Shown: piece after piece, positions 8,465-17,853 of the stretch
Numbering within the stretch: position 1 is the first letter of the stretch
Layout: every line of letters starts with the position of its first letter
From: an uncultured Pelagibacteraceae bacterium
GTDB taxonomy: Bacteria > Pseudomonadota > Alphaproteobacteria > Pelagibacterales > Pelagibacteraceae
Assembly: GCA_902582165.1 (NCBI GenBank)
Contig: CACHQZ010000006.1
Coordinates: forward strand, 1 to 44,759
Direction of reading: 5' to 3'
Length of the DNA: 44,759 nt
The notes under the pieces: generated by a model
What the model was told of the DNA's origin: nothing
The model's input: only the letters and a program-made list of their open reading frames with translations
Databases searched by the model: none
Program-made: the position numbers and the translations under genes

Positions 8465-9091
8465 TTATAAAGTCTTTAAAATTGAACAATGTAAATAAGT
8501 TTCTTTTGACTCGCTTCTGCTTGACGCAGGTTTATAGAAATTTACGTTTTTAAAAGTAGATTTTGCTAGATTTTTTACTTCATTAAAATCTTCACCCATA
8601 AAAATCTTCGAAATTATTACTCCTTTATTTTCAAGAAGATCTGAGGACAAATTTATAGCCTCAGCACATAATTGGTTAGTCCTAATACAGTCAAGTGCCT
8701 TGTTTCCAGTTGTATCCGCTGCCATGTCAGATATTATTATGTCTAATTTTCCTCTAAAAAAACTTGAAATCTTGTCCTTAGTAAGAGGGTCAAAAATATC
8801 AAGATTGTAAAAATTTACATTTTTAATAGGGCTCATTGATTTGATATCTATAGCAAGAATTTTGCCAGATGTGATAATTTTAGCTGCAACTTGAGACCAC
8901 CCCCCGGGGCTTGAACCTAAATCTAGTATCTTTGAATTTTTCTTTATAAAATTAAATTTATTATTTAGCTCTATTAATTTAAAAGATGCTCTGGATCTAT
9001 AACCAAGAATTTTTGACTTTTTAAAAAAATGATCATTATGTTGTTTAATTTTCCAAGAATTACTCTTTTTAGATTTTTTTGATTTTTTCAT
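8465..9091 (-). CDS. rlmE: 23S rRNA (uridine-2'-O-) methyltransferase RlmE/FtsJ
   Basis: Methylates the 2'-O of U2552 in 23S rRNA late in 50S assembly, using S-adenosylmethionine. The SAM-binding motif is KILDLGSSPGGWSQVAAKI (about residues 55-73). The K-D-K-E catalytic tetrad of the family is recognisable around the early lysine-rich segment, IISDMAAD, VIISKIF and SKETYLH. The 208-residue length matches E. coli RlmE. It overlaps the pssA stop by one base and is followed 26 bases later by guaB in the same direction. Confidence 0.93.
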   Translation of the reverse strand: MKKSKKSKKSNSWKIKQHNDHFFKKSKILGYRSRASFKLIELNNKFNFIKKNSKILDLGSSPGGWSQVAAKIITSGKILAIDIKSMSPIKNVNFYNLDIFDPLTKDKISSFFRGKLDIIISDMAADTTGNKALDCIRTNQLCAEAINLSSDLLENKGVIISKIFMGEDFNEVKNLAKSTFKNVNFYKPASSRSESKETYLHCSILKTL

Positions 9092-9882
9092 TATAAAATA
9101 TCTTCATGATCGTCTTCTGATATTTTTTCTGAATATTTTTTTTGATACTTTTTATATATATAGTAACTTACTGGAATTGAAAAAAAATATATTAAGCTGA
9201 AAACTAAAAGTGTTTCAAATGTATAAAATAAAAGTGCAATAAAAATTATACCAATAGTTAATAATAAAAATACTGTAGCTTTAGACGAAATTGAAATCTT
9301 TTTTAGCGAAAGTGTAGGAATTTTACTAACTAATAAAAAAGCTATAATTATTGTCAAATATGGAGTTATAGTTTTAATATCAAAATTAAAATTTAGCTCT
9401 GATAATTCATAAATTAAAGGAGTTAAAATTAATAATCCTCCCGCAGGTGATGGAACTCCCTCAAAAAAATTACGTTTCCACTCTTCTTGTGCTTCAATTT
9501 TATTAAGATTAAATCTTGCTAATCGTAAAACACAACAAACCGAGAAAATTAAAGCAATGGCCCAACCTAATTTTCCATATTTATTTAAATCCCAAAAATA
9601 TAGCATTAACACAGGTGCAATGCCAAAACTTACAAAATCTGTTAATGAGTCTAATTCTTTACCGAATTCAGAAGTACCCTTAATAAGTCTTGCAATTCGT
9701 CCATCAAGAGCATCTAAAATTGCTGCAAATAAAATTAATATAACTGCTAAATTATAATTTCCATCAATTGAAAATTTAATTGAACTTATACTCAAACATA
9801 CACCCCCTAATGTTAAAATATTTGGTAGGAGATACCTTGTTTTTTTTGATGATACTAATTTAAATTTTTTATTTTGTTCCAT
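9091..9882 (-). CDS. pssA: CDP-diacylglycerol--serine O-phosphatidyltransferase
   Basis: Makes phosphatidylserine from CDP-diacylglycerol and serine in the inner membrane. The CDP-alcohol phosphotransferase signature is complete in DALDGRIARL followed by GKELDSLTD (D-x2-DG-x2-AR-x8-G-x3-D-x3-D, about residues 60-90). Six or more hydrophobic segments follow. Length 263 fits the type II (Bacillus/alphaproteobacterial) form. Its start shares one base with the psd stop, so the two enzymes of phosphatidylethanolamine synthesis are translationally coupled. Confidence 0.95.
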   Translation of the reverse strand: MEQNKKFKLVSSKKTRYLLPNILTLGGVCLSISSIKFSIDGNYNLAVILILFAAILDALDGRIARLIKGTSEFGKELDSLTDFVSFGIAPVLMLYFWDLNKYGKLGWAIALIFSVCCVLRLARFNLNKIEAQEEWKRNFFEGVPSPAGGLLILTPLIYELSELNFNFDIKTITPYLTIIIAFLLVSKIPTLSLKKISISSKATVFLLLTIGIIFIALLFYTFETLLVFSLIYFFSIPVSYYIYKKYQKKYSEKISEDDHEDIL

Positions 9883-10532
9883 TATTTTGAAGCTAGTAAG
9901 CTTTCGCCAGCGATTACATTTTGACCAAGTTTAGCTAATACTTTCTTATTTTTAAAATATATATCGACTCTACTTCCAAATCTTATCATTCCAAGTCTAT
10001 CTCCTTGTTTTAAATTTTGACCTTGTTCAACATCACAAACTATTCTTCGAGCGATTAAACCAGCGATTTGAACAATAATTATTTCCTCTCCATCTCCAGT
10101 TAATTTTATTTTATAATAATTTCGCTCATTTTCCTCACTCGCTTTGTCTAATGATGCGTTCAAAAATTTTCCTGGTTTGTAATAAATTTCTTCGATCGTT
10201 CCAGCTGATGGTGTTCTGTTAACATGGCAATTAAATACATTCATAAAAATACTTACTTTTGTAAAACTTGTATTTTCAAGTCTCAATTCTTCAGGTCCAG
10301 TTCGTTCTGATATGTCTGTAATTAAACCATCTGCAGGGCTTACTAGATAATCATCATCGTTTATAGAGTATCTATCAGGATCTCTAAAAAAATAATAAAC
10401 CCAAATTGTGATTAAAATAAATACCAGGCCTAAAAATTTAGAGAAAAACAAGACAATAAAAGTTGCAAAAATAGAAATTGATAGGAATTTGTACCCCTCT
10501 TTATGAATTTTAGGAAAAATAGAATTAAACAT
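9882..10532 (-). CDS. psd: Phosphatidylserine decarboxylase proenzyme (short form)
   Basis: Decarboxylates phosphatidylserine to phosphatidylethanolamine. The proenzyme self-cleaves at Gly186-Ser187 in IRFGSRVD to create the pyruvoyl cofactor on the new alpha chain. Other family marks are VSPADGLITD, FMNVFNCHVNRTPSAG and AGLIARRIV. Length 216 matches the archaeal/alphaproteobacterial short form, and residues 14-46 form two membrane-associated helices. It is the first gene of the nine-gene minus-strand run, and diverges from icd across only 64 bases, which must hold both promoters. Confidence 0.95.
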   Translation of the reverse strand: MFNSIFPKIHKEGYKFLSISIFATFIVLFFSKFLGLVFILITIWVYYFFRDPDRYSINDDDYLVSPADGLITDISERTGPEELRLENTSFTKVSIFMNVFNCHVNRTPSAGTIEEIYYKPGKFLNASLDKASEENERNYYKIKLTGDGEEIIIVQIAGLIARRIVCDVEQGQNLKQGDRLGMIRFGSRVDIYFKNKKVLAKLGQNVIAGESLLASK

Positions 10533-10542
10533 AATTTTAAGT

Positions 10543-10570
10543 TTGATAAATTTTTCTTAATATGTATAAA
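10543..10570 (+). promoter_or_regulatory. Putative sigma70-type promoter of icd
   Basis: TTGATA at 10543-10548 and TATAAA at 10565-10570, separated by 16 bases, lie upstream of the icd start at 10597. The predicted transcript would begin near 10577, leaving a leader of about 20 bases. The boxes are close to consensus, but AT-rich sequence produces such matches by chance. The psd promoter must share the same 64-base gap in the opposite direction. Confidence 0.45.
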
Positions 10571-10596
10571 AATCACAGATTATCAATCAATATTTT

Positions 10597-11811
10597 ATGG
10601 CAAAAATAAAAGTTAAAAATCCCGTAGTTGAACTGGATGGAGACGAAATGACCAGAATTATATGGTCATTTATTAAAGATAAGCTTATTAAGCCATATCT
10701 TGAGATAGATCTTAAATACTATGACCTTGGCATGGAAAGTCGAGATAAAACTGATGACCAAATCACAGTAGATGCGGCAAATGCAATCAAACAACACGGA
10801 GTGGGTGTCAAATGCGCTACCATAACACCCGACGAGGCTCGAGTAAAAGAGTTTAAATTAAAAAAAATGTGGAGATCGCCGAATGGTACTATTAGAAATA
10901 TCTTAGGAGGTACAGTTTTTAGAGAACCAATTATTTGTAAAAATGTTCCTAAACTAGTTCCCGGCTGGACGAAACCAATAGTAATAGGAAGACACGCTTT
11001 TGGAGATCAGTACCGAGCCACTGATTTTCTAATACCAGGTGAAGGAAATTTGGAGGTTAAATGGACTTCAAAAGATGGAAAAGATAAGAAAGAGTTTAAA
11101 GTTTTTGATTTTCCCGGATCTGGAACCGCTCTTACGATGTACAATTTAGATGATTCTATTAAAAATTTTGCAAGAGCATGTATGAACTATGGTCTTGAAA
11201 GAAAATGGCCAGTTTATTTATCAACAAAAAATACAATCCTTAAAGCTTATGATGGTAGATTTAAAGATCTTTTCCAAGAAGTTTTTGAAAAAGAATTTTC
11301 TGATAAGTTTAAAAAAGCAAATATAACCTATGAACATAGATTAATTGATGACATGGTTGCATGTGCTATGAAATGGAATGGCGGATATGTTTGGGCGTGT
11401 AAGAATTACGATGGCGACGTGCAATCAGATACTGTTGCTCAGGGATTTGGTTCTTTAGGTCTCATGACTAGCGTGTTGATGACGCCAGACGGTAAAACAG
11501 TCGAGTCAGAAGCTGCTCATGGAACTGTTACTAGACATTATAGAATGCACCAACAAGGTAAAGAAACTTCTACAAACCCAATAGCATCTATATTCGCGTG
11601 GACTAGAGGTTTAGCTCACAGAGGAAAACTTGATGAGAACGAGGAACTAATTAAATTTTCTAATAATGTTGAAGAAGTATGTGTTAAAACAGTTGAAAGC
11701 GGTTCGATGACAAAAGATTTGGCAATTTTAATAGATAAATCAAATAAATATCTAACTACGAATCAATTCTTGGAAGCTATTGATGGAAATTTAAAAAAGA
11801 AACTTAACTAA
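10597..11811 (+). CDS. icd: NADP-dependent isocitrate dehydrogenase (eukaryote-like type)
   Basis: Oxidatively decarboxylates isocitrate to 2-oxoglutarate in the TCA cycle. The 404-residue protein has the markers of the type II homodimeric family shared by alphaproteobacteria and eukaryotes: [12 protein letters not shown] at the N-terminus, [20 protein letters not shown]-like text (here [14 protein letters not shown]), and [20 protein letters not shown], where Arg-His after GTVT indicates NADP preference. It is the only plus-strand gene between 2763 and 22841. Its 3' end overlaps the convergent alaS end by 8 bases. Confidence 0.96.
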   Translation: MAKIKVKNPVVELDGDEMTRIIWSFIKDKLIKPYLEIDLKYYDLGMESRDKTDDQITVDAANAIKQHGVGVKCATITPDEARVKEFKLKKMWRSPNGTIRNILGGTVFREPIICKNVPKLVPGWTKPIVIGRHAFGDQYRATDFLIPGEGNLEVKWTSKDGKDKKEFKVFDFPGSGTALTMYNLDDSIKNFARACMNYGLERKWPVYLSTKNTILKAYDGRFKDLFQEVFEKEFSDKFKKANITYEHRLIDDMVACAMKWNGGYVWACKNYDGDVQSDTVAQGFGSLGLMTSVLMTPDGKTVESEAAHGTVTRHYRMHQQGKETSTNPIASIFAWTRGLAHRGKLDENEELIKFSNNVEEVCVKTVESGSMTKDLAILIDKSNKYLTTNQFLEAIDGNLKKKLN

Positions 11812-14479
11812 TTTTTTTAGATATTTCTTTAAAAGCTTCCTCAATTTTGTTTTGATCTACACCACCGGCTTGGGCAAAATCTTTTCTACCACCACCGCCT
11901 TTGCCACCTAAAATAGTAGATGCAGCTTTGACTAAATCGACAGCATCATATATTGATGTTAGGTCTTGAGAAATTCCTACAGCTAAACCGACCTTATCTT
12001 CAAACGTCGAAATACTAATTATTATTCCAGATTTAATATCTTTTTTTCCTTGATCAATTATACTTCTTAGTTCTTTTGGAGGAAAATCTTTTAAAATTTG
12101 TTCTCGAATTAATATATTCCCAATTTTTTTATCCTTAATAATATTTTTACTTTTATCTTTCTTGATACCTTCAATTTTTACTTTACTAAGCTGTTTATTC
12201 AAATTTTTTAAATTTTCAGACAAATCTAAATCTTCATTAAAATCAGGCTCAATTTTCAATTTTTGCAGCTCATTTTCGATTAATTTTATATCTTTTTTTA
12301 GATTAGATTCTTTCAGGGATTTATATTCTTTTTGTGTTTTTTCGTATTCTTCTAATTGCTTATCCCTTAATGCCTCAACCCTTCTAACGCCTGATGCAAT
12401 AGATGATTGACTTATTACTTTAAACTTACCAACTTCTCTGGTGTTTTTAACATGAGTTCCCCCACATAATTCTATTGAGAAGAAACCATTATTTTCTTTT
12501 CCCATAAACACCACTCTTACTTCCTCGCCATACTTTTCACCAAATAATGCAAGAGCACCCATGCCAACTGCCTCCTTTGGTGTCATTATTCTTGTTTGTA
12601 CATCAGAAGAGCTCGTTACTATTTCATTAACAATATTATTTATTTTAGTCATTTCCTCCTTTTCAATAGGTTTGTTATGACTAAAATCAAATCTTAACCT
12701 TTCAGGAGAGACTAATGATCCTTTTTGTGTCACATGCTTTCCTAAGGTTCTTCTTAGCGACTCATGCAATAAATGAGTTGCTGAATGATAAGCTTTTGAA
12801 TTATTTCTTTTTAAAACATCAATTTCTAAATTTACGCTTTGCCCAATAGAAATTGAACCCTTTTCAACTTTTCCATAATGAACAAATAAATCTCCCATTT
12901 TTTTTTGTGTATCATTAATTTTAATTTTACAATTTGAGTTGAAAATATAGCCCTGATCGCCTACTTGGCCACCAGACTCCCCATAGAATGGGGTTTGATT
13001 AGTTATGACTTTTATTTCATCTCCAGTACTAGCAGAGTCAACGAATTTTTCTTTTTTTGAAATTTTTATTATTACACCTTCAGCTTTATCAAATTCATAA
13101 CCTAAAAATTCAGTAGGGCTAAGTTCCTCTCTAACTTTAAACCACCTTTCCTCAACAGACTTATCTCCAGATCCTTTCCAATTCGCTCTCGCTAAATTTT
13201 TACTTTTTTCCATCTCCCTCTCAAATCCGTCACTATCTACTTTGATGTTTTTACTTCTTAAGATGTCAGCGGTCAGATCTAGAGGGAAACCATAGGTATC
13301 ATATAATTTAAAGGCTTCTAAACCTGGAAAGGTTTTGTTTTGGACTTTATTTAAATTTTCATCGAGTATTTTCATACCGCGCTCTAAAAGAGAGGAAAAT
13401 TTCTCTTCCTCGTTTTTAAGAGTTTCAACTATCAACTCTCTGCCATTTATTAATTCTGGATAACTGTTCTGCATCTCGTTTAGTAAAACTTCAAAAAGTT
13501 TATAAAAAATAGGATTTTTGCTACCTAAAGAATGAGCATGTCTCATCCCTCTTCTCATAATTCTTCTTAAAACATATCCTCGACCTTCATTAGAAGGTAA
13601 TATTCCTTCAGCAATTAAAAAACTACTTGCTCTTAAGTGATCAGCGATAACTCTGTGGCTTGCTATTGTTTTGCTGTCGATTGAAGTCTTTGTTAAATCA
13701 GATGAAGCAGCCATTATTTTTTGAAAGTGATCAATTTTATAGTTATCGTGAGTACCTTGTAAAACTGCTGTCATCCTTTCAAGTCCCATACCTGTATCCA
13801 CTGAGGGTTTTGGCAGTTCAATTCTTTTTTCTTTTGATATTTGTTCGTACTGCATGAATACAAGATTCCAAATTTCTATAAATCTATCACCGTCTTCATC
13901 AGGACTTCCAGGTGGACCACCTTTCAACTTGTCACCATGATCATAAAAAATTTCAGAACAAGGACCACAGGGTCCTGTGTCTCCCATTGACCAAAAGTTA
14001 TCAGATGTCGAAATTTTTATTATTTTGCTCTCATTTAATCCAGCAATTTTTTTCCAAAGATTAAATGCATCATTATCTTCATGAAAAACAGTAACTAATA
14101 ATTTTTCTTTAGGTAAACTAAAGTCTTTTGTTAACAGATTCCAAGCATGATGAATAGCTTGTTCTTTAAAGTAATCTCCGAAGGAGAAATTTCCCAACAT
14201 TTCAAAAAAAGTATGGTGTCTAGGAGTGTAACCAACATTTTCTAAATCATTATGTTTTCCTCCTGCCCTCACACATTTTTGAGATGTTGTAGCTGTTTTA
14301 TAATCTCTTTTTTCTAATCCTGTGAAAACATTTTTAAATTGAACCATGCCTGAGTTGGTAAACATCAAGGTAGGATCATTGTTTGGAACTAAATTGCTAG
14401 AGTCTACGATCTTATGATTATTTTTTTTAAAATAATCTAAGAATTTTTTCCTGACATCTGTAAGTAAAATTTGGCCCAT
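11804..14479 (-). CDS. alaS: Alanyl-tRNA synthetase
   Basis: Charges tRNA-Ala with alanine and edits mischarged Ser or Gly. The 891-residue protein shows the class II catalytic core ([17 protein letters not shown] near residue 32, [10 protein letters not shown] near 225), the editing-domain zinc ligands HSATHLLH and CGGTHV, and the DHHA1 tail with [16 protein letters not shown]. All domains are present and the length is normal. It overlaps the 3' end of icd by 8 bases. A 43-base gap separates it from the DUF779 gene upstream. Confidence 0.97.
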   Translation of the reverse strand: MGQILLTDVRKKFLDYFKKNNHKIVDSSNLVPNNDPTLMFTNSGMVQFKNVFTGLEKRDYKTATTSQKCVRAGGKHNDLENVGYTPRHHTFFEMLGNFSFGDYFKEQAIHHAWNLLTKDFSLPKEKLLVTVFHEDNDAFNLWKKIAGLNESKIIKISTSDNFWSMGDTGPCGPCSEIFYDHGDKLKGGPPGSPDEDGDRFIEIWNLVFMQYEQISKEKRIELPKPSVDTGMGLERMTAVLQGTHDNYKIDHFQKIMAASSDLTKTSIDSKTIASHRVIADHLRASSFLIAEGILPSNEGRGYVLRRIMRRGMRHAHSLGSKNPIFYKLFEVLLNEMQNSYPELINGRELIVETLKNEEEKFSSLLERGMKILDENLNKVQNKTFPGLEAFKLYDTYGFPLDLTADILRSKNIKVDSDGFEREMEKSKNLARANWKGSGDKSVEERWFKVREELSPTEFLGYEFDKAEGVIIKISKKEKFVDSASTGDEIKVITNQTPFYGESGGQVGDQGYIFNSNCKIKINDTQKKMGDLFVHYGKVEKGSISIGQSVNLEIDVLKRNNSKAYHSATHLLHESLRRTLGKHVTQKGSLVSPERLRFDFSHNKPIEKEEMTKINNIVNEIVTSSSDVQTRIMTPKEAVGMGALALFGEKYGEEVRVVFMGKENNGFFSIELCGGTHVKNTREVGKFKVISQSSIASGVRRVEALRDKQLEEYEKTQKEYKSLKESNLKKDIKLIENELQKLKIEPDFNEDLDLSENLKNLNKQLSKVKIEGIKKDKSKNIIKDKKIGNILIREQILKDFPPKELRSIIDQGKKDIKSGIIISISTFEDKVGLAVGISQDLTSIYDAVDLVKAASTILGGKGGGGRKDFAQAGGVDQNKIEEAFKEISKKIS

Positions 14480-14522
14480 ATTTAATTAAATACAGATATT
14501 TTAGAACTTGTCTATAAAGAGA

Positions 14523-14879
14523 TTAATTAGCCTGCTTTTTATCGTTGTCTACAACAACGCATATTTCAGATTTTGTAAGAAATCTTTGTCCTGTACCATT
14601 ATCTAATGAAAACATCCCTCCAATTCCTTTAACTGCATCAATTGTAAGATCTGTATGTTTCCACTTTTCGTATTGATCCTCATTCATATAAAAAGGGGTT
14701 CCATCTACCTCTCCCAGTTTTACATCACTGTTACCTACTTGATATTCTTTGGCTGGAAAACACATAGGCGCACTGCCATCACAACATCCGCCTGATTGAT
14801 GAAATAAAAGATCATCACCATGAACTTCTTTAATTTCACTTAATAGTTTTTTTGCTGATAATGTAAATGATACTTTCAT
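14523..14879 (-). CDS. DUF779 protein (aldehyde dehydrogenase-associated)
   Basis: A 118-residue protein with the DUF779 signature HQSGGCCDGSAPMCFP (about residues 26-41), whose cysteines and His look like a metal or redox site. DUF779 genes are habitually found beside acetaldehyde-type aldehyde dehydrogenase genes, as here; the biochemical role is not established. I chose ATG 14879 because KVSFTLSAKKLL matches the usual N-terminus. An in-frame ATG at 14897 would add six residues, but it lies inside the right arm of the hairpin at 14891-14915. Confidence 0.85.
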   Translation of the reverse strand: MKVSFTLSAKKLLSEIKEVHGDDLLFHQSGGCCDGSAPMCFPAKEYQVGNSDVKLGEVDGTPFYMNEDQYEKWKHTDLTIDAVKGIGGMFSLDNGTGQRFLTKSEICVVVDNDKKQAN

Positions 14880-14890
14880 TTCTATATTTC

Positions 14891-14915
14891 GGCCCATGAT
14901 TTTGAATCATGGGCC
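14891..14915 (-). promoter_or_regulatory. Perfect GC-rich hairpin between aldehyde dehydrogenase and DUF779 genes
   Basis: An 11-base-pair perfect inverted repeat, GGCCCATGATT at 14891-14901 and AATCATGGGCC at 14905-14915, with a three-base loop. It begins 15 bases after the aldehyde dehydrogenase stop and ends 11 bases before the preferred DUF779 start. No T-tract follows on either strand, so it is not a standard intrinsic terminator; an mRNA-processing, stability or translation-control hairpin is more likely. The GGCCC stem stands out against the AT-rich background. Confidence 0.6.
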
Positions 14916-14930
14916 ATTATATATTATTGG

Positions 14931-16484
14931 TTAAAAGAAGCCTAATTTTTTCTCACTGTAAGACACGTGTAAGTTCTTCACTTGTCTATAATGATTTAGC
15001 ATCATTTTGTGAGTTTCTCTTCCGATACCAGATTGTTTGTATCCACCAAATGCAGCGTGAGCCGGGTATGCATGGTAACAGTTTGTCCAAACTCTACCTG
15101 CTTCAATACCTCTACCCATTCTGTATGCAACGTTACCATCTCTAGTCCAAACACCTGCTCCTAGTCCATAAAGAGTATCATTAGCTATTTCTAATGCTTC
15201 TTTCTCATCTTTAAACTTAGTAACTGACACTACAGGTCCAAAGATCTCCTCTTGGAATATTCGCATATTGTTTTTGCCTTCAAAGATAGTTGGTTGGATA
15301 TAGTTTCCTTTTTCTAATCCACTATTAATTTTAGCTGCACTACCACCACATAGAACTTTGGCACCCTCTTTCTTACCTAAATCTAGATAAGATTTAATTT
15401 TTTCCATTTGTTCTAGTGAAGCTTGAGCTCCAATCATAGTCTCCATTTTTAAAGGATTGTCTTGTTTAACAGCTTTTGTTCTTGCAATGGCTCTTTCCAT
15501 GAATTTATCGTAAATAGATTCTTGAATTAAAGCTCTGCTTGGACAAGTACAAACTTCTCCTTGGTTAAGCGTAAACATGGCAAATCCCTCTAAACATTTA
15601 TCAAAGAAGTCATCATCCTTAGCCATTACATCTTCAAAGAAAATGTTCGGCGATTTTCCACCTAATTCCAATGTAATTGGTATTAAGTTTTGAGATGCAT
15701 ATTGCATGATCAAACGTCCAGTAGTAGTTTCACCAGTAAAAGCTATCTTCTTTATTCTTTTAGAAGATGCTAGTGGTTTACCTGCTTCAAGACCATATCC
15801 GCTTACAACGTTAACAACACCTGCTGGTAATAGATCTCCAATTAGTTCCATTAACAACATGATTGATGCTGGTGTTTGTTCAGCTGGTTTTAATACAACA
15901 CAATTTCCTGCAGCCAAAGCCGGTGCAAGTTTCCATGTTGCCATTAATAATGGGAAGTTCCATGGTATGATTTGTCCAACCACACCTAATGGTTCAGGTA
16001 TGTGGTAAGAATATTCACTATTGCTTATTTCAGCAACTGAACCTTCCTCTGCTCTTATTACTCCTGCAAAATATCTCCAATGATCAATTACCAAAGGCAA
16101 ATCTGCAGCCATACATTCTCTTATTGGCTTACCATTGTCTAAACATTCTGCTGTCGCTAAAACGTTAAGATTTTTCTCTATAACATCAGCAATTTTTAAG
16201 AGAATATTTGATCTCTCTCCAATTGATGTTTTTCCCCATGCAGGAAATGCTGCGTGAGCTGCGTCTAAAGCAAAATCAACGTCTTTATCATTCGATCTTG
16301 GCACCTTACAGATAACTTCATTAGTGATAGGAGTAGTATTATCAAAATACTTTCCAGATTTAGGTTCTACAAATTTTCCGTTAATGTAGTTTCCATATTT
16401 AGCTTTAAATGGAAATTTAACCTTCAAATGAGAGGTATCTAAAGATGAAGACACTTTCGAGCTTGATGCTTGTTGTGTACTCAT
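14931..16484 (-). CDS. NAD-dependent aldehyde dehydrogenase (acetaldehyde dehydrogenase type)
   Basis: Oxidises an aldehyde to its acid with NAD(P); family and neighbour suggest acetaldehyde or other short aldehydes. The 517-residue protein has the ALDH motifs [21 protein letters not shown] (N-terminal Rossmann side), [17 protein letters not shown] with the general-base Glu, and [11 protein letters not shown] with the catalytic Cys. The Cys-x-Cys pattern and the adjacent DUF779 gene resemble the ExaC/AldB group. A good ribosome-binding site (AGGGGA, about 5 bases before ATG) precedes it. It probably forms a bicistron with the DUF779 gene. Confidence 0.9.
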   Translation of the reverse strand: MSTQQASSSKVSSSLDTSHLKVKFPFKAKYGNYINGKFVEPKSGKYFDNTTPITNEVICKVPRSNDKDVDFALDAAHAAFPAWGKTSIGERSNILLKIADVIEKNLNVLATAECLDNGKPIRECMAADLPLVIDHWRYFAGVIRAEEGSVAEISNSEYSYHIPEPLGVVGQIIPWNFPLLMATWKLAPALAAGNCVVLKPAEQTPASIMLLMELIGDLLPAGVVNVVSGYGLEAGKPLASSKRIKKIAFTGETTTGRLIMQYASQNLIPITLELGGKSPNIFFEDVMAKDDDFFDKCLEGFAMFTLNQGEVCTCPSRALIQESIYDKFMERAIARTKAVKQDNPLKMETMIGAQASLEQMEKIKSYLDLGKKEGAKVLCGGSAAKINSGLEKGNYIQPTIFEGKNNMRIFQEEIFGPVVSVTKFKDEKEALEIANDTLYGLGAGVWTRDGNVAYRMGRGIEAGRVWTNCYHAYPAHAAFGGYKQSGIGRETHKMMLNHYRQVKNLHVSYSEKKLGFF

Positions 16485-16611
16485 TTTTCCCCTTTTGTTT
16501 TATTTACTAATTAAAACCAATATGAACTAGATTGTACATATGTATTTTTGACCTTTTTTTTTTAAATACTAAATATTGATTTTGTCAATTTGAAGTTGAG
16601 ATTTCATGAGA

Positions 16612-16639
16612 AACGGGAGGTTATATTAAACCTCCCGTT
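16612..16639 (-). terminator. Hairpin downstream of recA
   Basis: Perfect 11-base-pair stem, AACGGGAGGTT at 16612-16622 and AACCTCCCGTT at 16629-16639, with a 6-base loop. It starts 18 bases after the recA stop when read on the minus strand. Only a weak T-rich tail (TTTCTC including the stem end) follows, so it may be a terminator of poor consensus or an mRNA 3'-end stabiliser. It separates recA from the aldehyde dehydrogenase leader. Confidence 0.6.
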
Positions 16640-16657
16640 GAAACGATGGCAAAAAAA

Positions 16658-17761
16658 TTATTCTTCCTCTTTTTTATCGTTAATTTTTTCTTTAGCTGAT
16701 GGATTTCCTTCTAGCTCCTTGCTAATAGCTGAGGCTTCGTCTCTAATAATTTTTTCTATTTCCGAAGCAACACTCGGATTTTTTTGAAGGAAAATTTTCG
16801 CGTTTTCTCTACCTTGACCTATTTTTTCTCCCTTATAAGCGTACCAAGCTCCTGATTTTTCAACCACGCCAGCTTTAGTTCCAAGATCTATTAACTCACC
16901 CAGCTTACTTATTCCTTTTCCATACATTAAGTCAAATTCAACCACTTTAAATGGTGGAGCAACTTTATTCTTAATCACTTTTACTCGTGTTGAGTTTCCT
17001 ATGATTTGATCTTTTTCTTTAATCGCCCCTATTCTCCTAATATCCATTCTTACAGATGAGTAAAATTTGAGTGCATTTCCACCAGATGTTGTCTCTGGAT
17101 TGCCAAACATAACACCAATTTTCATTCTTATTTGGTTAATAAATATAACCATTGTGTTTGATTTAGAAACGGAACCAGTTATTTTTCTCAATGCCTGGCT
17201 CATCAATCTAGATTGTAAACCTACATGGTGATCACCCATTTCTCCCTCTAATTCTGCTTTTGGAGTTAATGCTGCTACTGAATCAACGACTAGTACTGAT
17301 ATAGAGCCTGATTTTATCAAAGTATCTGTGATCTCTAAAGCTTGCTCACCAGTGTCTGGTTGAGAAATTAAAAGCTCCTCAGTTTTAACACCTAGTTTTT
17401 TAGCGTATACTGGGTCCATAGCATGTTCAGCGTCGACAAAAGCACATATTCCTCCAGCTTTTTGAGCTTCCGCTACCACCTGTAAAGCCAAGGTAGTTTT
17501 TCCCGACGACTCTGGTCCATATATTTCAATAATTCTTCCTTTAGGAAGACCGCCAATACCCAAGGCTAGATCCAAACTAAGGGAACCCGTTGAAATAGCT
17601 TCAACATCCAAAGCTTGTTGTTGTCCAAGCCTCATTACAGAGCCTTTTCCAAAATTTTGATCGATTTGACTTATTGCTGCCTCTAAAGACTTGTTTTTTT
17701 CTTTTAATTCTTGTTGTTTTTTATTGTCAGTTTTTACGACTTTTAAGTTATTTTTTGTCAT
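16658..17761 (-). CDS. recA: Recombinase RecA
   Basis: ATP-dependent strand-exchange protein for homologous recombination and SOS induction. The Walker A loop is [10 protein letters not shown], Walker B is [12 protein letters not shown], and the DNA-binding loops [13 protein letters not shown] and [18 protein letters not shown] are intact. I chose ATG 17761 (367 residues) because an AAGGA ribosome-binding site lies 7 bases upstream. A start at 17806 would add 15 unusual residues ([15 protein letters not shown]). A hairpin follows the gene and a possible operator lies about 50 bases before the start. Confidence 0.97.
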   Translation of the reverse strand: MTKNNLKVVKTDNKKQQELKEKNKSLEAAISQIDQNFGKGSVMRLGQQQALDVEAISTGSLSLDLALGIGGLPKGRIIEIYGPESSGKTTLALQVVAEAQKAGGICAFVDAEHAMDPVYAKKLGVKTEELLISQPDTGEQALEITDTLIKSGSISVLVVDSVAALTPKAELEGEMGDHHVGLQSRLMSQALRKITGSVSKSNTMVIFINQIRMKIGVMFGNPETTSGGNALKFYSSVRMDIRRIGAIKEKDQIIGNSTRVKVIKNKVAPPFKVVEFDLMYGKGISKLGELIDLGTKAGVVEKSGAWYAYKGEKIGQGRENAKIFLQKNPSVASEIEKIIRDEASAISKELEGNPSAKEKINDKKEEE

Positions 17762-17811
17762 TTTTTTATCCTTTTTTTTGTTCGAATCATTAATATAAAT
17801 GTACACATTTT

Positions 17812-17829
17812 GTTCTTTTAATCAAGAAC
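17812..17829 (-). promoter_or_regulatory. Inverted repeat upstream of recA, possible SOS operator
   Basis: GTTCTT at 17812-17817 and AAGAAC at 17824-17829 form a perfect 6-base inverted repeat with a 6-base spacer, 51 to 68 bases before the recA start codon. GTTC/GAAC half-sites recall LexA boxes, but the classical alphaproteobacterial box is a direct GTTC-N7-GTTC repeat, which this is not. The role as operator is inference. Confidence 0.35.
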
Positions 17830-17853
17830 TTAAAAATATGACTAAAATTAAGG

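Noticed and set aside
14880-14897. DUF779 gene starting at ATG 14897
   Set aside because: This start lies within the hairpin stem and adds MGRNIE, which does not look like the family N-terminus; ATG 14879 fits better.
17762-17806. recA start at 17806
   Set aside because: The extra 15 residues are atypical and an excellent ribosome-binding site sits just before ATG 17761.
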